DNA of 32,718 nt, taken from positions 1-32,718 of the forward strand of contig JAZNQN010000024.1 of NCBI GenBank assembly GCA_045590195.1, in the 5' to 3' direction. Below, piece after piece: positions 22,566-31,555 of the stretch (position 1 is its first letter; each line of letters opens with the position of its first letter). The notes under the pieces are model-generated. The model was given only the letters and a program-made list of their open reading frames with translations, was not told the DNA's origin and made no database searches. Source of the DNA: JAZNQN01 sp045590195 (GTDB taxonomy: Bacteria > Bacillota > Clostridia > UMGS1883 > UMGS1540). Both the position numbers and the translations under genes were made by a program.

Positions 22566-23174
22566 TTACTTTTTAAGGGCGGTTTTAACTTGATTTATTG
22601 AAGTTTGAAAAAAATCTACTATTTTAAATTTAATGTTAACGCCATCGCCCGATGAAATTAAGGCCATTTCTTCTTCTGATAAAAGAGTACCAAAGCCTTC
22701 ATCTACCGCGGCATCAACAAAGCAAAGGGGCGGAAACATAACACACCACCAGTTTTCCCCCTCGCCATTGCCTATTTCTATTTTCAAGGCATCGTATTCC
22801 CCTGCGGGAAGGGCAAAGTTTTCGTATGTTTTCATTGGGAAAAAATAGTTCCCTCGGGAAAGCTTGGCATTATAAGAGTATCCGCCCTTTAAAATTTCAT
22901 CTTCGGCCGCCGCCTGCAAAAGCGGCATATTTTCATTTAAAATACGGCTGCATTCCGCCTTTGATGAGGCGTTTTCAAAAAGATGTTCGCCTTCTTTTAA
23001 AATGCGGTCGCGCACTTTTAGTTTAAGCGCCTGGTCAGAAGGAGAGTTGCTGTTTGCCAGAACGTGAAGCCTTATAATTTCTGATGAAATTCCCCTTTGA
23101 ACCTTCTGCGAATAAACCACGCCACTTGTTAATAAAATTCCCGAAATAATTGATAAAATAAGTATTTTTTTCAA
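22566..23174 (-). CDS. spoIIR: Stage II sporulation protein R
   Basis: A 202-aa secreted signalling protein. An N-terminal signal helix (KKILILSIISGILLTSGVVYS) is followed by the SpoIIR core: EIIRLHVLANSNSPSDQALKLKVRD, GNYFFPMKTYENFALPAGEYDALKI and GENWWCVMFPPLCFVD. It is made in the forespore and activates SpoIIGA, leading to sigma-E activation in the mother cell. The TTG at 23172-23174 is chosen because GAGAGGTG lies six bases before it. A sigma-F-like promoter lies upstream. This gene shows the organism is a spore former. Confidence 0.95.
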   Translation of the reverse strand: MKKILILSIISGILLTSGVVYSQKVQRGISSEIIRLHVLANSNSPSDQALKLKVRDRILKEGEHLFENASSKAECSRILNENMPLLQAAAEDEILKGGYSYNAKLSRGNYFFPMKTYENFALPAGEYDALKIEIGNGEGENWWCVMFPPLCFVDAAVDEGFGTLLSEEEMALISSGDGVNIKFKIVDFFQTSINQVKTALKK

Positions 23175-23196
23175 AATATTCACCTCTCGCAATTAA

Positions 23197-23226
23197 AAGT
23201 TTTACCAAATAGGTTAAATTATATAC
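23197..23226 (-). promoter_or_regulatory. Sigma-F-like promoter of spoIIR
   Basis: On the minus strand, GTATA (23222-23226), exactly 15 bases, then GGTAAAACTT (23197-23206). This fits the sigma-F pattern GYATA-N15-GGNNANAAT closely, with one off-consensus base. It is consistent with the known forespore expression of spoIIR. Confidence 0.65.
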
Positions 23227-23232
23227 AAAGGT

Positions 23233-23261
23233 TTGCATTTTTTTGGCCTATATGATAAAAT
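23233..23261 (+). promoter_or_regulatory. Promoter of the fused glycosyltransferase
   Basis: TTGCAT (23233-23238), a 17-base spacer and TAAAAT (23256-23261), divergent from the spoIIR promoter. Confidence 0.65.
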
Positions 23262-23293
23262 AAACAAAAACGTTAAAGGAATTGGTAAATTAT

Positions 23294-26233
23294 ATGACCA
23301 TTCAAATTTTTTCACTTATTCTATACATAGCATTTATATTTTTTTTAAAGTTTTCAACAAAAGAAAAAACTTTAAAAAACGGGAGAAATGTTTTAGTTTT
23401 TCTATCTGCGGCGGCTTTAATATTAAGGGTTATAATCTCTTATGTATCTTTCGGATACGAAACAGATTTAAACTGTTTTAAAAGCTGGGGGATGCAGGCG
23501 GCATCGGTTTTGCCATGGGATTTTTACGACAGTATCTGGTGTGATTATCCTGCAGGTTACCTTTATATTTTAGCGCCTCTTGGCCTTATTGGAAATATTG
23601 GAATTAACACCGAAGTTTTTAATGCGCTTATAAAACTGCCTGCCTGCCTTTGCGATATTTTATCGGCGGTTATGATTTACAAAATGGGCAAAGAAAAAAT
23701 AGGCGAGGAGCTTTCTTTAGCTGCGGCTGCAATTTACCTTTTCAGCCCTGCTACAATAGTAAACAGCGCCCTTTGGGGCCAGGTTGACAGCGTTTATACT
23801 CTGCTTCTTATAACCTCGCTTTACTTTTTGATAAGTGAAAAATATTATAAAAGTGCGGCAATATTCGGCCTTTGCATAACCTTTAAGCTTCAGGGCATAA
23901 TGTTTGCGCCAATTTACCTTTATGTTTTTATAGAAAAATTTATAAAAGACAAATCGGTTTTGAAAAAATTTATAATTTCCGTTTTGGTGGGAATTGGAAC
24001 AATACTTATTGTTTTTCTGCCCTTTACGGCGAAAAAAGGGATTTTTTATATTTTTGAGCTTTTTAAAAATACAACGGGGCAATATCCTTATGCCTCTTTA
24101 AACGCCTTTAACCTTTTCTCGGCAATAGGCGCAAATACTTACGATAACACTACGCCCTTTATGCTTTTAAATTTTAAAGCCTGGGGGAATATAAGTATTG
24201 TAATTTCTGTTCTTCTGGTGGGAATAATATACATAAAGGGCAAAGGCGAAGGAAAGCTTTTTTCCTGCAGCGGCCTTTTAATTTCGCTGATTTACGCCTT
24301 TTCCTCTGATATGCACGAGCGGTATCTGTTCCCTGCAATTATTCTTTTCTTAATTGCGGCAGTTTATGAAAACAACAAAAAGTGGGCGGCGGTTTCGGTT
24401 TTGCTTTCGCTTTCACAGGCGGTAAATGTGGGTTATCTTTACAATATGAGCCTTGACGAAGTTTACCATATGCCACCCGATGATAAAGTTTTAATAATAG
24501 GCAGTATTTTTACTGTTGGGGTAATAATTTATGCAGTGTATTGCGCCGTTTCTACATATTTTGAAAGCGGAAAAGGGAGAGTAAAAATGAAACAAAACAA
24601 AAAAATTACAAGGCTTGACATAATTATAATGGCAACAGTAACCCTTTTGTATGCTGTGCTTTCCTTTGTAAATCTTGGCGATATCAATGTGCCGAAAACA
24701 AAGGCGGAAAAAATTGATGTAATTGCTATGGCAGAGGGCGGAGATATTAAAACCTCTGACATTATGTTTTATCAGGGCCTTGGAAAAGGCGAGATTTCGG
24801 TTTATTCTTCCCCTGATAACCGAATATGGGAAATTGTAACAACAGAAGAAATTCAAAACTGTTACACATGGAAAAAAATAAATGCAGAAATTTCGGCTCC
24901 TTATATACGCATAACCGCAAACGGAGATGATGTTTTCGAGTTTTACGAGCTTTGCCTGCTTGACAAAGATGGAAAAATAATAAACGCCGAATTCTCTGGC
25001 ACAAACGAGGCTTTTGACGAGCAGGAAACCATTCCCGAATATGCAAACTACAAAAACGGCACGTATTTTGACGAAATTTATCACGCAAGAACTGCCTGGG
25101 AACACATAGAAAATATTGACCCTTACGAAATAACCCATCCGCCCCTTGGCAAAATTTTAATTGGCGTTGGCATAAGAATTTTCGGTATGAACCCCTTTGG
25201 CTGGAGATTTATGGGCAACATTTTCGGTATTATGATGTTGCCGCTTATGTATCTTTTTGCTAAAAGAATTTTCAAAAACTCTGCCTGTGCAACTATTTCT
25301 ATGCTTTTAATGTGTTTCGATTTTATGCACTTCTCGCAAACAAGAATTGCAACAATCGATTCGTTTTCAGTTTTCTTTATAATGCTGATGTACTACATTA
25401 TGTATATGTATTACGATAGCGATGAAACCGACCTTAAAAAGCTTTTGCCCATGCTTTTTGCCTGTGGCGTGGCTTTCGGCCTTGGAATTGCAACAAAATG
25501 GATTTGTGTTTATGCGGGAGCGGGGCTTGCTGTTTTGTTTGCAATGGCAACAGTAAAAAAAGCAAAACGCGGTATGCCGTGGTTTAAAGTTTGCCTTTGG
25601 TGCGTTTTGTTCTTTATAGTAATTCCCTTTGCAATTTACTTTTTCTCTTATGCGCCATATTTCTCTTCCGATCCTTACGGCAGAAGTGCTTTTGAAATTT
25701 TCTTCGGCAATCAGGAATATATGCTTTCCTATCACGGCAAGCTGGAGGCAACCCATCCTTTCCAAACCCCTTGGTACCACTGGCCGCTGGTTGTAAGGCC
25801 AATATGGTTTTTCGGCGCAGTACCGGGTATTCCCGAGGGAATGGTTTCAAGTATTGTAAGTTTTGGAAATCCGCTTATATGGTGGGCGGCAACTGCGGCG
25901 GCTGTGGCGCTTATATTTAAAAAGAAAAAAACGCCTGCCCAGTGGTTTGTAATTATAGGATATCTTTCCCAGTATCTGCCGTGGGTATTTATAGGCAGAA
26001 TAGTGTTTATTTATCACTACTTTGCAAGCACTCCGTTTATAATTTTGGCACTTACCTTTGCTTTTAAATATTTTATGGAAAAATACAAAAAAGGCTTTAT
26101 ACTGCCAATAGCATTTTTGGCCGTAAGCGCAGGGCTTTTCGTAATGTTTTACCCCGTTTTGTCGGGCATGCTTGTAAGCGAGGAATATGTTCGCACATTT
26201 CTTCTCTGGTTCCCAAGCTGGGTATTTTGCTAA
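23294..26233 (+). CDS. Fused double membrane glycosyltransferase (mannosyltransferase-like plus PMT-like)
   Basis: A 979-aa polytopic membrane protein built of two enzymes. The N-terminal ~430 residues are a GT-C glycosyltransferase (GYETDLNCFKSWG, WCDYPAGYLYIL, NSALWGQVDSVY, DMHERYLFPA), like Gpi18-type mannosyltransferases. The C-terminal half is PMT-like (GT39). After one helix comes a ~100-residue discoidin-like exported domain. Next are FDEIYHARTAWEHI with the acidic catalytic pair, ITHPPLGKILIG and many helices. Likely substrates are polyprenyl-phosphate sugars, moved to proteins or lipids outside the cell. An internal GGGAGAG and in-frame ATG at 24587 precede the PMT half. The start (ATG 23294 or TTG 23282) is uncertain. 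Confidence 0.87.
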   Translation: MTIQIFSLILYIAFIFFLKFSTKEKTLKNGRNVLVFLSAAALILRVIISYVSFGYETDLNCFKSWGMQAASVLPWDFYDSIWCDYPAGYLYILAPLGLIGNIGINTEVFNALIKLPACLCDILSAVMIYKMGKEKIGEELSLAAAAIYLFSPATIVNSALWGQVDSVYTLLLITSLYFLISEKYYKSAAIFGLCITFKLQGIMFAPIYLYVFIEKFIKDKSVLKKFIISVLVGIGTILIVFLPFTAKKGIFYIFELFKNTTGQYPYASLNAFNLFSAIGANTYDNTTPFMLLNFKAWGNISIVISVLLVGIIYIKGKGEGKLFSCSGLLISLIYAFSSDMHERYLFPAIILFLIAAVYENNKKWAAVSVLLSLSQAVNVGYLYNMSLDEVYHMPPDDKVLIIGSIFTVGVIIYAVYCAVSTYFESGKGRVKMKQNKKITRLDIIIMATVTLLYAVLSFVNLGDINVPKTKAEKIDVIAMAEGGDIKTSDIMFYQGLGKGEISVYSSPDNRIWEIVTTEEIQNCYTWKKINAEISAPYIRITANGDDVFEFYELCLLDKDGKIINAEFSGTNEAFDEQETIPEYANYKNGTYFDEIYHARTAWEHIENIDPYEITHPPLGKILIGVGIRIFGMNPFGWRFMGNIFGIMMLPLMYLFAKRIFKNSACATISMLLMCFDFMHFSQTRIATIDSFSVFFIMLMYYIMYMYYDSDETDLKKLLPMLFACGVAFGLGIATKWICVYAGAGLAVLFAMATVKKAKRGMPWFKVCLWCVLFFIVIPFAIYFFSYAPYFSSDPYGRSAFEIFFGNQEYMLSYHGKLEATHPFQTPWYHWPLVVRPIWFFGAVPGIPEGMVSSIVSFGNPLIWWAATAAAVALIFKKKKTPAQWFVIIGYLSQYLPWVFIGRIVFIYHYFASTPFIILALTFAFKYFMEKYKKGFILPIAFLAVSAGLFVMFYPVLSGMLVSEEYVRTFLLWFPSWVFC

Positions 26234-26338
26234 AATTAAAGGATTTTTATAATAACACGCCGAATTTATTAAGTAGAAGCAAATATAAAGCTTTCGGCAG
26301 GCTTTAAGCCTGTTAACATATAGAAAAGGAGTGTTAGT

Positions 26339-26863
26339 ATGAAGGTTATTATCACAGGAAGAAAAATCGAACTTACGGAGAAAATTAAAGAATTAACAGA
26401 GAAAAAACTTTTAAAGCTTTCAAAATTCTTTGATGATGAAACAACGGTAAATGTAACTTATTCGGCCGCAAGGGACAAGGCAGCTGTTGAAGTAACCATT
26501 TTCCATGGCGGAATGATTTATCGCGGAGAAGAGATAAGCGAAGATAAGTTTGTGGCTCTCGATAAAACAATTGATGTAATCGAACGCCAGATAAGAAAAA
26601 ATAAAACACGCCTTGAGAAAAAGCTTAGGGAAAACGCCTTTGATGCTTTTAATTTTGAAAGCGGCGATGAGGTTTTGGAAGAAGAATTTAAAATTGTTAA
26701 AACAAAAAAATATCTTGTAAAACCTATGAGCCCTGAAGAGGCAATACTTCAGATGAACTTAATCGGCCATACATTTTATCTTTTCAAAAATGCTGAAACT
26801 GAGGAAAACAATATAGTATATAAAAGAAAAGATGGAAACTATGGTTTAATTGAAACTGAATAA
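26339..26863 (+). CDS. hpf: Long-form ribosome hibernation promoting factor
   Basis: A 174-aa protein. The N-terminal S30AE domain (MKVIITGRKIELTEKIKELTEKKL...VNVTYSAARDKAAVEVTI) is followed by a basic linker helix. The C-terminal dimerisation domain (KIVKTKKYLVKPMSPEEAILQMNLIGHTFYLF...YKRKDGNYGLIE) is characteristic of the long form that joins two 70S ribosomes into 100S dimers in stationary phase. AAAAGGAG precedes the ATG. A perfect CAGGCTT-T-AAGCCTG hairpin (26298-26312) sits in the leader. Confidence 0.97.
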   Translation: MKVIITGRKIELTEKIKELTEKKLLKLSKFFDDETTVNVTYSAARDKAAVEVTIFHGGMIYRGEEISEDKFVALDKTIDVIERQIRKNKTRLEKKLRENAFDAFNFESGDEVLEEEFKIVKTKKYLVKPMSPEEAILQMNLIGHTFYLFKNAETEENNIVYKRKDGNYGLIETE

Positions 26864-26876
26864 TAAAAAAACCTCT

Positions 26877-27164
26877 CGCAACGGCGGTGCTTCTTAGGGA
26901 TAAATCGGTTTTGGCTTGATATTTTCCGCTTATAGTGCGTAAAAAAATGCAGACATACGACAGTATGTCTTCATTTTTTATAACTTCTCTAAGACAAAAA
27001 ATCTCTAGCCCAAAACTGCTTTGCACCATAAAAATCTTGTTTTTGAGTGCAGAACAAGGCAAAAATTTGAGTAATCCTTGACGGATTGTGAAAATTTTTA
27101 ACGCAGTTATGTGCCAAAAACATGGTTTTTAGGCGGTTAATCCCTAAGAAGCACCGCCGTTACG
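26877..27164. mobile_element. 288-bp MITE-like element
   Basis: Terminal inverted repeats of 25 bp at 26877-26901 and 27140-27164 match at all but one position; the outer part reads CG(C/T)AACGGCGGTGCTTC. There is no open frame with a ribosome site inside. A long central hairpin lies at 26942-26979. It sits between the convergent hpf and UPF0210 genes, starting 14 bases after the hpf stop. A miniature inverted-repeat element is the best reading. No clear target duplication is visible, and no related transposase lies in the window. Confidence 0.75.
26942..26979. terminator. Bidirectional terminator-like hairpin inside the MITE
   Basis: AAAAAATG-C-AGACATAC, loop GACA, GTATGTCT-T-CATTTTTT: 16 pairs with one mismatch, with A/T runs on both sides. 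It would end transcription from both hpf and the UPF0210 operon. Confidence 0.6.
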
Positions 27165-27176
27165 AATGGCTTTTTA

Positions 27177-28541
27177 TTAATTCTTAAGCGAATGTATGGG
27201 GGCAGGAATTCTTCCACCGCGTTTTATAAATTCGCTGCAACTATATGAGTTAATCGGCATTACAGGGCCGCTTCCAAGCAGACCGCCAAATTCAACCACA
27301 TCGCCCACTTTTTTGCCTGGGGCAGGAATTATTCTTACTGCGGTTGTTTTGGTGTTTACCATACCAATTGCCGCTTCATCGGCAATAAGGCCCGAAATTG
27401 TTTCGGCACTGGTGTCGCCCGGTACTACAACCATATCAATACCAACTGAGCAAACGCATGTCATAGCTTCAAGCTTTTCAAGTGAAAGTGCACCGCATTT
27501 TACGGCTTCAATCATACCTGCATCTTCGCTTACAGGAATAAATGCACCGCTGAGGCCGCCAACATAGGAAGACGCCATAACGCCGCCTTTTTTAACGGCA
27601 TCGTTGAGTAGCGCTAAAGCCGCTGTTGTGCCGGGAGCACCACATTTTTCAAGGCCCATTTCTTCAAGAATGTATGCAACACTGTCGCCAACTGCAGGAG
27701 TTGGGGCAAGCGAAAGGTCAACAATACCAAACGGAACACCAAGCCTTTTTGAAGCCTCGTTTGCAACAAGCTGGCCCATTCTTGTAATTTTAAAGGCAGT
27801 TTTCTTTATGGTTTCGGCAACTGTGCCAAAATCTTTGCCACGAACTTTTTCAAGAGCACATTTTACAACGCCCGGGCCGCTAACGCCAACATTTATAACG
27901 CTTTCGCCCTCGCCAACGCCGTGAAAAGCACCCGCCATAAATGGGTTATCTTCAACTGCATTTGCAAATACAACAAGCTTTGCACAGGCAAATCCTGCAT
28001 CTTTTTCTGAAGCCGCAGCCGCAGCTTTTATAATTTGCCCCATCTGCGCTACGGCATCCATATTGATACCCGCTTTTGTAGAGCCGATATTTACGCTGCT
28101 GCATACGCGCTCAGTTGTAGAAAGTGCTTCGGGAATAGTTTCGATAAATTCCCTGTCGCCTTTTGTATAGCCTTTCTGAACTAAGGCGCTGTAGCCGCCT
28201 ATAAAGTTTACGCCTGTTTCTTTTGCCGCACGGTCAAGCGCACGGGCAAATTTTAAATATCCGCCGCTGCTTTGCGCAACAATTGAAATAGGGGTAACAG
28301 AAATTCGTTTATTGATAATTGGAATACCAAATTCTTTTTCAATATCTTCGCCTGTTGAAACAAGCTTTTCTGCTCTTTTTGTTATTTTATCGTAAACCTT
28401 TTCGGAACAAATGTCGGGGTCTTCTCCAATACAGTCCATAAGAGAAATACCCATAGTTATTGTTCTTATATCAAGGTTTTCTTCCTTAATCATATTTATG
28501 GTTTCCATTATTTCAAATGGATTTACATTTTTTATTGCCAT
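27177..28541 (-). CDS. UPF0210/PFL-like protein (DUF711)
   Basis: A 454-aa protein with family signatures throughout: TITMGISLMDCI, KRISVTPISIVAQSSGG, FIGGYSALVQKG, SSVNIGSTKAGINMDAV, FHGVGEGESVINVGVSGPG and DLSLAPTPAVGDSVA. The near-full length matches the family. Structures in this family resemble glycyl-radical (pyruvate formate-lyase-like) folds, but the activity is unknown. It follows the ACT-domain gene by 11 bases, the usual two-gene arrangement; the ACT protein may be its regulator. Confidence 0.95.
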   Translation of the reverse strand: MAIKNVNPFEIMETINMIKEENLDIRTITMGISLMDCIGEDPDICSEKVYDKITKRAEKLVSTGEDIEKEFGIPIINKRISVTPISIVAQSSGGYLKFARALDRAAKETGVNFIGGYSALVQKGYTKGDREFIETIPEALSTTERVCSSVNIGSTKAGINMDAVAQMGQIIKAAAAASEKDAGFACAKLVVFANAVEDNPFMAGAFHGVGEGESVINVGVSGPGVVKCALEKVRGKDFGTVAETIKKTAFKITRMGQLVANEASKRLGVPFGIVDLSLAPTPAVGDSVAYILEEMGLEKCGAPGTTAALALLNDAVKKGGVMASSYVGGLSGAFIPVSEDAGMIEAVKCGALSLEKLEAMTCVCSVGIDMVVVPGDTSAETISGLIADEAAIGMVNTKTTAVRIIPAPGKKVGDVVEFGGLLGSGPVMPINSYSCSEFIKRGGRIPAPIHSLKN

Positions 28542-28552
28542 AATGCCACCTC

Positions 28553-28822
28553 TTATATGCGGTGCATGGAATTGAATAAATCCTCATGCTTTATGGAAAT
28601 TGATACTCCCATCTCTTTTCCGCAATTGTCAAGCTCTTCTGAAATTTCGGCAACCTTTTTAGGGCTTTTTGCGAGGTCTACAAGCATAATCATTGTAAAC
28701 ACATTCTGCATAATGGTTTGTGAAATATCTAAAATATTTACACTGTTTTCAGCAAGATAATTACTTACCTTTGCGATAATGCCAACCTTGTCATCGCCAA
28801 GTACTGTTATAATTGCTCTCAT
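28553..28822 (-). CDS. ACT-domain regulatory protein (UPF0237)
   Basis: An 89-aa single ACT domain: MRAIITVLGDDKVGIIAKVSNYLAENSVNILDISQTIMQNVFTMIM with the typical G-(I)-I glycine turn for amino-acid binding. The rest (ISEELDNCGKEMGVSISIKHEDLFNSMHRI) completes the UPF0237 family. It is the first gene of a two-gene operon with the UPF0210 protein, and AGAGAGGCG precedes the ATG. It probably senses a small metabolite. Confidence 0.95.
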   Translation of the reverse strand: MRAIITVLGDDKVGIIAKVSNYLAENSVNILDISQTIMQNVFTMIMLVDLAKSPKKVAEISEELDNCGKEMGVSISIKHEDLFNSMHRI

Positions 28823-28856
28823 TTTTTTCGCCTCTCTTAATCTTAATTGTTACTAA

Positions 28857-28885
28857 ATTATAACATACATTTCCGCTTTTGTCCA
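28857..28885 (-). promoter_or_regulatory. Promoter of the ACT/UPF0210 operon
   Basis: On the minus strand, TGGACA (28880-28885), a 17-base spacer and a perfect TATAAT (28857-28862). Confidence 0.78.
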
Positions 28886-28937
28886 TTACTGGGATAAAAA
28901 ATTTTTTTATGGGAAAAATATCCTCGGAGCTGATTTT

Positions 28938-30485
28938 ATGTTTGAAAAACTTATCAAAAAACTCAACAGATACGATAAGCGACACGACAGCACTGCCGAA
29001 AGCCGCAGTGTACCTGAAAATATTTCTGTCAGCAAAAGCCTTAAAAGAAATATGGAAATTATAAGGCCGCTTATTAAGAACAATAACGATATTGTTGAAA
29101 GAGAATTTAAGGCAGGCAACAGAAAAGCAGTTTTATATTATGTTGACGGCCTTGCCTCCCGCGATACCATAAGCGATTTTATAATGCGTGGACTTATGGA
29201 CGGAAACGAGGACGATAAAAACTTTAAAAATATGGACAGTATTTTAGACTATGTTCTGGTTTGTGGCGAGGTTTCAAAGGCTACAACAATTAAAGATGCA
29301 ATCGACGGCTTTTTAAAAGCTGACCTTGCCCTTTTTATAGATGGTTTTGATGAGGCGCTTGTAATTAACACAAAAGGCTTTGAAAGGCGAAGCATTCAGG
29401 ACCCGCAAACAGATTCAGTTGTGCGTGGGCCAAGAGAGGCATTTGTTGAAAGTATGCGAAGCAACACAGCCCTTTTGCGCCGAAGAATAAGAACTACAAA
29501 CTTTGTTATGGAAAGTGTAAAGTGTGGAAGAAGCACCAAAACAGATATAACTTTAGCATATCTTTTTGATGTAACGCCGCCTGAGCTTGTAAAAGAAATA
29601 AAAAAGAGAATTTCGAAAATAGATATCGATGCAATTTTCGATTCGGGCTATATAGAGGCTTTTATTTCCGACCATCCAAATTCAATTTTTCAAACAATGG
29701 GATATACCGAAAAGCCTGATATTGCGGCGGCAAAAATACTTGAGGGCAGAGTTTGCATAATTGTAGACGGCTCGCCTTTTGTATTAACTGCGCCCACTCT
29801 TTTTGCCGAAAGCTTTCAGTCGCCCGAAGATTACTATGTAAACCCCATATATGCAAGCTTTATGCGCATTGTAAGATATCTTTCTTTTTTTATAAGTGTT
29901 TTTGCCCTGCCGATATATGTTGCAATTGTTTCATATCATTACGAGATTATTCCAATGTCAATGCTTTTGTCCATTGCGGCAGCAGAAGAAGGAACACCTT
30001 TTTCAACCCCCACCGAAGCATTTGTTATGATAATTGTTTTTGAAATACTTAAAGAGGCAGGGGTAAGAATGCCAAAGCCCGTTGGGCAGGCGGTTAGCAT
30101 AGTTGGGGCGCTGGTAATAGGCGAAACTGCAGTTTCGGCAGGAATTATAGGTGCGCCTATGGTTATAGCGGTTGCCATTACTGCCCTTACTGCTTTTGTA
30201 GTTCCAACGCAAACAAATGCAGTTGTAATTTTAAGGTATATTATGCTTTCGCTTGCAACCATAATGGGCGGTGTCGGGCTTGTGGCAGGAGGAGTTGGGC
30301 TTTTAATTTATCTTTCCAATCTTAAATCCTTTGGGGTATATTATCTTGAACCTATTGCGCCGTTTCATCTTGCCGATATGAAAGATACTTTTGTAAGAGC
30401 ACCAATAAAAGCCATGCTTACAAGGCCTTATGAAACCACACGCAAAAATCCCAGGCGCCAAACTTATTATGGGGAGGATGTATGA
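28938..30485 (+). CDS. Spore germination receptor A subunit (GerA family)
   Basis: A 515-aa protein. The N-terminal ~290 residues are the soluble GerA domain (REFKAGNRKAVLYYVDGLASRDTISDF, DAIDGFLKADLALFIDGFDEALVI, RRSIQDPQTDSVVRGPREAFVESM, TALLRRRIRTTNFVMES). About five membrane helices follow (LSFFISVFALPIYVAIVSYHYEIIP; FVMIIVFEILKEAGVRMPKPVGQAVSIVGALVIGETAVSAG). It is part of the inner-membrane nutrient receptor of the spore. CGGAG precedes the ATG. The gene overlaps the C-subunit gene by four bases (ATGA). In spore formers such operons are made in the forespore under sigma-G; only a weak match is seen here. Confidence 0.95.
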   Translation: MFEKLIKKLNRYDKRHDSTAESRSVPENISVSKSLKRNMEIIRPLIKNNNDIVEREFKAGNRKAVLYYVDGLASRDTISDFIMRGLMDGNEDDKNFKNMDSILDYVLVCGEVSKATTIKDAIDGFLKADLALFIDGFDEALVINTKGFERRSIQDPQTDSVVRGPREAFVESMRSNTALLRRRIRTTNFVMESVKCGRSTKTDITLAYLFDVTPPELVKEIKKRISKIDIDAIFDSGYIEAFISDHPNSIFQTMGYTEKPDIAAAKILEGRVCIIVDGSPFVLTAPTLFAESFQSPEDYYVNPIYASFMRIVRYLSFFISVFALPIYVAIVSYHYEIIPMSMLLSIAAAEEGTPFSTPTEAFVMIIVFEILKEAGVRMPKPVGQAVSIVGALVIGETAVSAGIIGAPMVIAVAITALTAFVVPTQTNAVVILRYIMLSLATIMGGVGLVAGGVGLLIYLSNLKSFGVYYLEPIAPFHLADMKDTFVRAPIKAMLTRPYETTRKNPRRQTYYGEDV

Positions 30486-31549
30486 AAAAAATAAAGTTTA
30501 TTTGTGCACTGCTGCCGCTGTTTCTTCTGCAAGGCTGTTTTGACAGCCGCGACGTTAAGGATGTTGCAATTGTAATGGGAATGGGAGTTGAAGCGGGAAA
30601 AAATGAAACCTATAACACCATAACCCAGGTTGTTTTGCCCGGTGGCCTTTCAAAAGATGGCGGCGGAGATACTTTTGAAAACTATTCAGGCGAAGGGGAA
30701 CACATAGGGGAGTGTATAGAAAAAGCAACGCTCAGTTGCGAAAAATATATGTATTTGTCCCACGCCACAGCACTTGTGATAGATGAAAAAATCGCAAAAA
30801 ACGGAATATACGAAATACTTGATTATTTTATGCGTGATAACGAGCTTAGAAGCAACCTTGCAATTGCAGTTTCTGGCAACATAAATAAGGTTATGAATAC
30901 CGAGAGTAAGCTTTTAAAAGTTCCGCTTTCAGGTGTTGCAAGCCTTAAAAGGCGTTTCAGAGAAACCTCACTTGGCATTTCGCCAACTGTATTTGATTTT
31001 GTTTCCGATATGCTTAAAAAAGACTGTGCAACAATTGTGCCAATAATTTCTGAAAACGGAGTAAGTGGCAGCGCAGTATTCAAAAACGGAAAAATGATTG
31101 AAAAAATTTCAAACACAGAGGCAAGAGGAATACTGTGGCTTTTAAATAAAATGGAAAACGCCATTATAACTGTTTCGCTTGATGGTGCAACATTTGATAT
31201 AAAAATTAAAAGCGCAAATGCAAAAATCAAGCCCGTTTACGAAAATGAAATTATCAAGGCTGAAATAAAATGCAAAGCTTCACTGCTTCGTGATGATAAG
31301 GGCGTTTTAAATGCTTTTGGTACAAAGCGGGCCGAAGAACAAATCAGTGCTCAAATAAAAAGTGAAATTTTGGCCGCTTTTGATAAAATGCAGATCATTG
31401 ATGCAGATGTTTACGGTTTTTCTGATATGGTATACAAGAAAAATGCAAAAAATTGGTCGGAAAATATTTTCCAAAAAATAAAGCTTGATATTGCCGTGGA
31501 TTCAGAAATAGATGAGGTTGGGAATATTTTAAGAAGCGCTGGGAGGTAA
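30482..31549 (+). CDS. Spore germination receptor C subunit, lipoprotein (Ger(x)C)
   Basis: A 355-aa lipoprotein. The signal peptide ends in the lipobox LLQGC (Cys at about residue 19), followed by FDSRDVKDVAIVMGMGVEAG, typical of Ger(x)C proteins (usual form 'GCWDxRE(I/L)xxLA'). Three-domain architecture is expected, with a conserved central YLSHATALVIDEKIAKNGIYEILDYFMRDNELR. It is anchored on the outside of the spore inner membrane beside the A and B subunits. The start overlaps the A-subunit stop. Confidence 0.94.
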   Translation: MKKIKFICALLPLFLLQGCFDSRDVKDVAIVMGMGVEAGKNETYNTITQVVLPGGLSKDGGGDTFENYSGEGEHIGECIEKATLSCEKYMYLSHATALVIDEKIAKNGIYEILDYFMRDNELRSNLAIAVSGNINKVMNTESKLLKVPLSGVASLKRRFRETSLGISPTVFDFVSDMLKKDCATIVPIISENGVSGSAVFKNGKMIEKISNTEARGILWLLNKMENAIITVSLDGATFDIKIKSANAKIKPVYENEIIKAEIKCKASLLRDDKGVLNAFGTKRAEEQISAQIKSEILAAFDKMQIIDADVYGFSDMVYKKNAKNWSENIFQKIKLDIAVDSEIDEVGNILRSAGR

Positions 31550-31555
31550 ACTAAA

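Noticed and set aside
24491..25138. Long minus-strand frames across the glycosyltransferase
   Set aside because: No ribosome site and low-complexity composition; the plus-strand protein has clear motifs throughout.
28863..28937. Sigma-G promoter for the germination operon
   Set aside because: Only a loose match with wrong spacing (ACATA, 16 bases, CATTACT) that also overlaps the minus-strand promoter.
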